From positions 1-64,000 of the forward strand of contig PNLP01000030.1 in assembly GCA_013823135.1 (NCBI GenBank): a DNA stretch of 64,000 nt, read 5' to 3'. How positions within the stretch are numbered: the stretch's first letter is position 1; the number at the start of each line of letters is the position of its first letter. A model generated the notes under the pieces. It saw nothing but the letters and a program-made list of their open reading frames with translations, did no database searches and was not told the DNA's origin. This stretch comes from Planctomycetaceae bacterium (GTDB taxonomy: Bacteria > Planctomycetota > Planctomycetia > Gemmatales > Gemmataceae). The position numbers and the translations under genes are program-made. Below, in pieces: positions 60,484-64,000 of the stretch.

Positions 60484-61449
60484 GTGAGTACCGTTCCTGC
60501 TGTTGTGTCGATGACATCGACCTTCCCCCGCCCGAAACTCGTGGTGTGGTTCCTCGCCACGCTGATCGCGATCCACATACTCGCGCTCACCGCGTTCTTG
60601 CCATACGTCTTTGTGTGGTGGGGACTTCCGGTCATTATCGTCGGAAACTTCATCTTCGGCTCGATGGGGATCAACCTCGGCTACCACCGAATGTTGACGC
60701 ACAAGGCCGCGTCGTTCCCGAAATTCCTGGAACGTCTGTGGGTGCTCTGCGGCGTGTGTAGCCTGGAAGGTTCGCCACTGTGGTGGGTCTGCGTGCATCG
60801 CATTCACCACCAGCACAGCGACGAAAATGGCGACCCGCACAGCCCGCGTGAAAGTTTCTACTGGGGGCACATGCAGTGGATTTACACCGCCGACCCCCGG
60901 CAACGGTCGCTCTCGACGTTCGAGAAATACATCCCCGACCTCATGACCGATCCGTTCCTTCGCTGGCTGCATCGCGGCAATAAGTGGATTGTCGTGTACG
61001 TGGTTCACGCCCTGCTCATCGCGGCGATCGGCTTCGGTCTCGGTTTCCTGATCGAAGATACCACCGAGGCCGCGGTGCAACTGGGGACCCAGATCTTCGT
61101 GTGGGCGGTGCTGGTTCGCACAGTGTACGTCTGGCACATCACCTGGCTGGTGAACTCGGCCGCACACCGCTGGGGCTACCGCAACTATCAGACCTCGGAC
61201 CGCAGCCGGAACAACGCCGTGGTCGCACTGCTGACGAACGGCGAAGGCTGGCACAACAACCACCACGCCACGCCGCGAGCCTGTTCGCAGGGTCACCGCT
61301 GGTGGGAGATCGACCTGACCTTCACCGCCGTGCGAATGCTGCAACTGGTTGGCCTCGCCTGGGACGTGGTGCCGGTGAAGGTGCCGAAGCACATCGCCGA
61401 GAAGAAGGAGTTGGGAATCGGGAGTCGGGAATCGGGGCAGACAGAATAG
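60484..61449 (+). CDS. Membrane fatty-acid desaturase, delta-9 (SCD) type
   Basis: 321 residues from GTG 60484 (ATG 60511 is also possible). The three di-iron histidine boxes are present: HRMLTH, HRIHHQHSD and HNNHHATPR, with membrane helices before box 1 and between boxes 2 and 3. This is the acyl-CoA/acyl-lipid delta-9 desaturase family. Its location within 10 kb of the PUFA/olefin genes is suggestive but there is no operon link. The last roughly 14 residues (LGIGSRESGQTE) come from a GGAGTC-type repeat (61411-61437), so the true C-terminus is probably shorter. Confidence 0.9.
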   Translation: MSTVPAVVSMTSTFPRPKLVVWFLATLIAIHILALTAFLPYVFVWWGLPVIIVGNFIFGSMGINLGYHRMLTHKAASFPKFLERLWVLCGVCSLEGSPLWWVCVHRIHHQHSDENGDPHSPRESFYWGHMQWIYTADPRQRSLSTFEKYIPDLMTDPFLRWLHRGNKWIVVYVVHALLIAAIGFGLGFLIEDTTEAAVQLGTQIFVWAVLVRTVYVWHITWLVNSAAHRWGYRNYQTSDRSRNNAVVALLTNGEGWHNNHHATPRACSQGHRWWEIDLTFTAVRMLQLVGLAWDVVPVKVPKHIAEKKELGIGSRESGQTE

Positions 61450-61469
61450 CCCGGTATTGGGAAGCAGCC

Positions 61470-61931
61470 ATGTTGCCCCCAGACTTCGAGGAGCGAAAAC
61501 GAGCGGCCCAGAAGAAATCAGCGTATATGCGCGCGATCAAGCGACTATGTGCGAACGGAATTGACCCGGATCAGTTTCCGTATCGGTTCCTCACAGCAGT
61601 AGAAACGGAGATCCTCTGGAAAGCACCACCTGCCGACGTACGAGAGGAACTGGTTACGAGTTGGGAGACCGTAGTTGACGAAATTGCGGTGTGGGCGAGG
61701 GGATTCTCAGAAGTAGCTGTGTATTTGTACGACGCAGGCTCCTATTTCGTGGTGCCAGGTTTGGTCGTCGCAGCTTCAATCGACGCCTTCCGTCAGTCCG
61801 CTATGAACGGTTGTGACTTCTACATCACAACCCCAGACGGACGATCCGGCCGCTTGTACGACAAGGGCGAGAACAGGAACAGCATTCGGCGTTGGGACGG
61901 TTGCGATCCTCATCTCGTAAACACGCCATGA
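61470..61931 (+). CDS. Unrecognised cytoplasmic protein
   Basis: 153 residues from ATG 61470. Charged N-terminus (PPDFEERKRAAQKKSAYMRA), a mixed alpha/beta body and no membrane helix. No motif or family recognised. Its stop overlaps the next start by ATGA, so it is translated together with the nucleoside-deoxyribosyltransferase-like gene and probably shares its role. Confidence 0.62.
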   Translation: MLPPDFEERKRAAQKKSAYMRAIKRLCANGIDPDQFPYRFLTAVETEILWKAPPADVREELVTSWETVVDEIAVWARGFSEVAVYLYDAGSYFVVPGLVVAASIDAFRQSAMNGCDFYITTPDGRSGRLYDKGENRNSIRRWDGCDPHLVNTP

Positions 61932-62395
61932 GTGCCACCGTAATCGAAGCGCCGCAGGAATACGACGGCACCGGGCCGAGCGTGTTCCTCGCGGGCGGCA
62001 TTAGCGGCACTCTCGACTGGCAAACGGTCGTGATTGATACCCTGAGCGACCTGCCAATCACCCTGCTCAACCCGCGCCGCAAGAACTACCCCTGGAACGA
62101 ACCCAGCGCCGCAGCGGCGCAGATCGAATGGGAGTTCCGTCATCTGCGACGAGCAACGGCCGTGCTGTTCTGGTTCCCGCCGGAAACGCTCTGCCCCATC
62201 GCTCTGTTCGAACTCGGCGGTCGGATTCAGGTTCGTGAGCAGGCACTGTTCGTGGGCACCGACCCCGGCTACGCCCGCAAACTCGACGTCGAGATTCAGT
62301 TGCGGCTCGCACGACCCGAGGTTCAGCTCGTCGCGAGTCTCGGCGATCTCAGCCAGCAAGTTCGCGATTGGTTCGCCTCGACCAATGCAGCGTAA
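61928..62395 (+). CDS. Nucleoside 2-deoxyribosyltransferase-like protein
   Basis: 155 residues from ATG 61928. It opens with FLAGGISGTLDWQTVVID, the Rossmann-like start of the family, followed by LLNPRRKNYPWNE, IEWEFRHLRRATAVLFWFPP, and a TLCPIALFELGG segment carrying the conserved Glu in the nucleophile position. Members exchange nucleobases on deoxyribonucleosides or act as related N-glycosidases. Coupled by ATGA to the preceding unknown gene. Confidence 0.78.
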   Translation: MSATVIEAPQEYDGTGPSVFLAGGISGTLDWQTVVIDTLSDLPITLLNPRRKNYPWNEPSAAAAQIEWEFRHLRRATAVLFWFPPETLCPIALFELGGRIQVREQALFVGTDPGYARKLDVEIQLRLARPEVQLVASLGDLSQQVRDWFASTNAA

Positions 62396-62495
62396 GCGAA
62401 CCCCAGAAAAAGAGTTGACCGTTCCCCCTTTCGTCACGAGACTGACCCGAGACGAAACCCACCCGCGTCCGCACCCTCCCCAGAAGGATTCCGTC

Positions 62496-63074
62496 ATGCT
62501 CCGCACGCTCTCTCGCGTCTCATTCGCCGTTGCGCTCTGTTTCGCGGTCCCCGTGTTCGCGGCCGACGAGCCCAAACTGGAACCCGGCACCATTGAGCTG
62601 TTCAACGGCAAAGACCTCACCGGCTGGGGCTACAAGTCCAAGGACAAGTTCGAATCGTTCGACGGCAAAACCGAGGCTTCCGACAAGCGATACTCGGCAA
62701 AAGACGGCGTGCTGACCGTGAACCCCGGCAAGGGCACCGCACAACTCTGGACGAAGGAAGCATTCCCGAAAGACTTCGAACTGCGACTGGAGTTCCGGGC
62801 CGCGGTCAACGCGGATAGCGGACTGTTCGTCCGCGGGCCACAGTTGCAAGTTCGGGACTATCTCGTCGCCGGCCCGTACAAGGAACTGAAGAAGTACAAG
62901 CCACAGGACTGGAACGAGATCGTCGTCATCGTGAAGGGCGAAGTCGCACACTGCACCTGCAATGGCGAGATTCTCAACGCGACGATGAAGGTGCCGGCCA
63001 CTGGCCCGATCGGTCTCGAAGCTGACCGCGACACGATGGAATACCGCAAGATTCGCCTCAAAGAGATCAAGTAA
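62496..63074 (+). CDS. Secreted DUF1080 protein
   Basis: 192 residues from ATG 62496. Signal peptide MLRTLSRVSFAVALCFAVPV ending at FAADEP. The DUF1080 (3-keto-disaccharide hydrolase-like) lectin fold begins at ELFNGKDLTGWGYKSK and includes DFELRLEFRAAVNADSGLFV and QDWNEIVVIVKGEVAHCTCN. Family members bind or cleave glycans in the periplasm. Many planctomycetes have dozens. The next gene is a secreted SGNH hydrolase in the same direction. Confidence 0.9.
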   Translation: MLRTLSRVSFAVALCFAVPVFAADEPKLEPGTIELFNGKDLTGWGYKSKDKFESFDGKTEASDKRYSAKDGVLTVNPGKGTAQLWTKEAFPKDFELRLEFRAAVNADSGLFVRGPQLQVRDYLVAGPYKELKKYKPQDWNEIVVIVKGEVAHCTCNGEILNATMKVPATGPIGLEADRDTMEYRKIRLKEIK

Positions 63075-63082
63075 CTCGCATT

Positions 63083-63162
63083 TGGCGAGCCACGGAGTTC
63101 ACCTCCGTGGGTATTGATGATGTCAAATCAAGACCACGGGGATGAACCCCGTGGCTCGCCAA
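63083..63162. repeat. TGGCGAGCCACGG palindrome
   Basis: TGGCGAGCCACGGAGTTCAC and CTCCGTGG on the left, CCACGGGGATGAACCCCGTG and GCTCGCCA on the right. Ends match the GGCGAGC family; inner arms differ. Confidence 0.8.
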
Positions 63163-63197
63163 AACACACTCGTTTCCTCACCACGAAAGGCTCTCTC

Positions 63198-63887
63198 ATG
63201 CGTCTCCGTAATTTGCTCCTCGCGGCGATCACGCTCGCGATTCCCGCGGCCTGCTCGGCCGCCGACGAACCCCTGAAGAAGGGCGAGAAGATCGTCTTCT
63301 TCGGCGACTCCATCACCCAGGGTGGCGTCGGTCCAAAGGGCTACGTCACGGTCATCAAGAACACGCTCGCCGAGAAGCACAAGGATCTGGCCATCGAGAT
63401 CGTCGGGGCCGGCATCAGCGGCAACAAAGTCCCGAACCTGCAAGCACGCCTCGAAAAGGATGTGCTGGCGAAGAAGCCGACCGTCGTCGTGATCTACATC
63501 GGCATCAACGACGTGTGGCACGGCGAGAAGAACCCCGCCAACGGCACCTCGAAGGAGAAGTTCGAGGCGGGCTTGAAGGAGATCATCGGCAAAATCAAGG
63601 ACTCGGGAGCACGCGTGATCCTGTGCACGCCGAGCGTGATCGGCGAGAAGAAAGGCGGCGCAAACAAGCTGGACGCACAACTCGACGAGTACTCCGAGAT
63701 CAGCCGAAAGGTCGCGAAGGACACAGGCTCGAAGTTGTGCGACCTGCGGAAGGCGTTCGCCGATTACCTCGCCAAGAACAACGCCGATGATAAGGAATCG
63801 GGCATCCTGACCAGCGACCGCGTTCACCTGAACGAAGCTGGCAACAAGTTCGTCGCCGAGACGATCCTGGCCTCGCTAGAGAAGTGA
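63198..63887 (+). CDS. Secreted SGNH/GDSL hydrolase
   Basis: 229 residues from ATG 63198. Signal peptide LRNLLLAAITLAIPAACSA. GDSL blocks: block I GDSITQGG with catalytic Ser, block II GAGISGNK with Gly, block III GINDVW with Asn, block V DRVHLNEAGN with Asp and His. A complete serine esterase of the acetyl-xylan-esterase/lysophospholipase L1 type. Probably removes acyl groups from polysaccharide in the periplasm. Same direction as the DUF1080 gene, with a palindrome between. Confidence 0.92.
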   Translation: MRLRNLLLAAITLAIPAACSAADEPLKKGEKIVFFGDSITQGGVGPKGYVTVIKNTLAEKHKDLAIEIVGAGISGNKVPNLQARLEKDVLAKKPTVVVIYIGINDVWHGEKNPANGTSKEKFEAGLKEIIGKIKDSGARVILCTPSVIGEKKGGANKLDAQLDEYSEISRKVAKDTGSKLCDLRKAFADYLAKNNADDKESGILTSDRVHLNEAGNKFVAETILASLEK

Positions 63888-63901
63888 GCAAGCAGTAAAA
63901 C

Positions 63902-63927
63902 CAGCGGAGGACTCGCGTCCTCCGCTG
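63902..63927. terminator. Hairpin after the SGNH gene
   Basis: CAGCGGAGGA and TCCTCCGCTG are a perfect 10-base stem around CTCGCG, 14 bases after the stop codon and between two convergent genes. No T-run. Confidence 0.5.
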
Positions 63928-63939
63928 ACCAGGAATGCC

Positions 63940-64000
63940 TCACCTCTGAATGATCGACTGCCGACCGGGGACAACTTCGACGATGTGCCCCACGGAGTTG
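63940..64000 (-). CDS. C-terminal end of a gene continuing beyond the window
   Basis: The minus-strand frame ending at TGA 63942-63940 reads NSVGHIVEVVPGRQSIIQR and remains open to the edge. The composition is protein-like and convergent placement with the SGNH gene is normal, but 19 residues are too few to identify a family. Confidence 0.4.
   Translation of the reverse strand, partial: NSVGHIVEVVPGRQSIIQR

Noticed and set aside
60484-61449. Desaturase as part of the pfa/ole pathway
   Set aside because: It is 9.5 kb away, separated by unrelated and opposite-strand genes; only proximity supports a link.

Overview
The window reads as chromosomal DNA of a planctomycete, most likely family Gemmataceae (Gemmata and relatives). 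The evidence is high GC, a secreted DUF1501 protein with a twin-arginine leader, two proteins opening with the TIGR02996 domain (MSDEDALL...YADWLDE), two paralogues of a planctomycete family starting MTEAEW/MTEEEW, an exosortase, and small secreted DUF1080 and SGNH proteins. No rRNA, phage, transposase, CRISPR array or plasmid genes were seen. One tRNA-like sequence is present.

Layout. 0-10 kb: a metal P-type ATPase fused to an HflK-like SPFH domain, a SpoU/TrmJ-type RNA methyltransferase, an MTEAEW protein, a hybrid PAS histidine kinase, and a UbiD decarboxylase. 10-16.4 kb: an exopolysaccharide/exosortase block (exosortase, Wzz/GumC-like protein with a degenerate BY-kinase domain, EpsI-like protein, sugar-phosphate transferase, GT2). 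16.4-30 kb: DUF1501 protein and companion, DUF5684-like membrane proteins, ScpA, DedA, a TIM-barrel isomerase, lipases (one with a lost catalytic triad), a beta-hydroxyacid dehydrogenase, an SGNH-like protein, and a TIGR02996/leucine-rich-repeat protein. 30.9-51.0 kb: the centrepiece, a co-directional PUFA-synthase-like (pfaD-pfaA-pfaC) plus olefin (oleA-oleB-oleC-oleD) cluster. 51-64 kb: a T4 Rnl1-type RNA ligase, a tRNA-like sequence, DinB, transaldolase, tRNA-dihydrouridine synthase, a toxin-antitoxin pair with a frameshifted toxin, a CoA-transferase subunit, a delta-9-type desaturase, and small secreted proteins.

How the genes fit together. In the 20-kb cluster, the Pfa-like megasynthases would build an acyl chain on the single ACP of PfaA, with PfaD as the enoyl reductase. 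OleA would condense two chains head to head, OleD would reduce the beta-keto acid, OleC would form a beta-lactone and OleB would decarboxylate it, giving a long-chain, possibly polyunsaturated, hydrocarbon. The ole genes overlap or nearly touch, so they look co-transcribed. The pathway is inferred from families and adjacency.

The second notable feature is a dense population of palindromic repeats. At least eight kinds occur, with arms of roughly 10-60 bases. They lie between genes, nested inside one another, and in frame inside coding regions (ATPase-SPFH fusion, UbiD twice, PfaC three times, OleB N-terminus), and they form the C-terminal tails of three more proteins. This resembles the protein-coding palindromic elements of Rickettsia. 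No mobilising gene is visible here.
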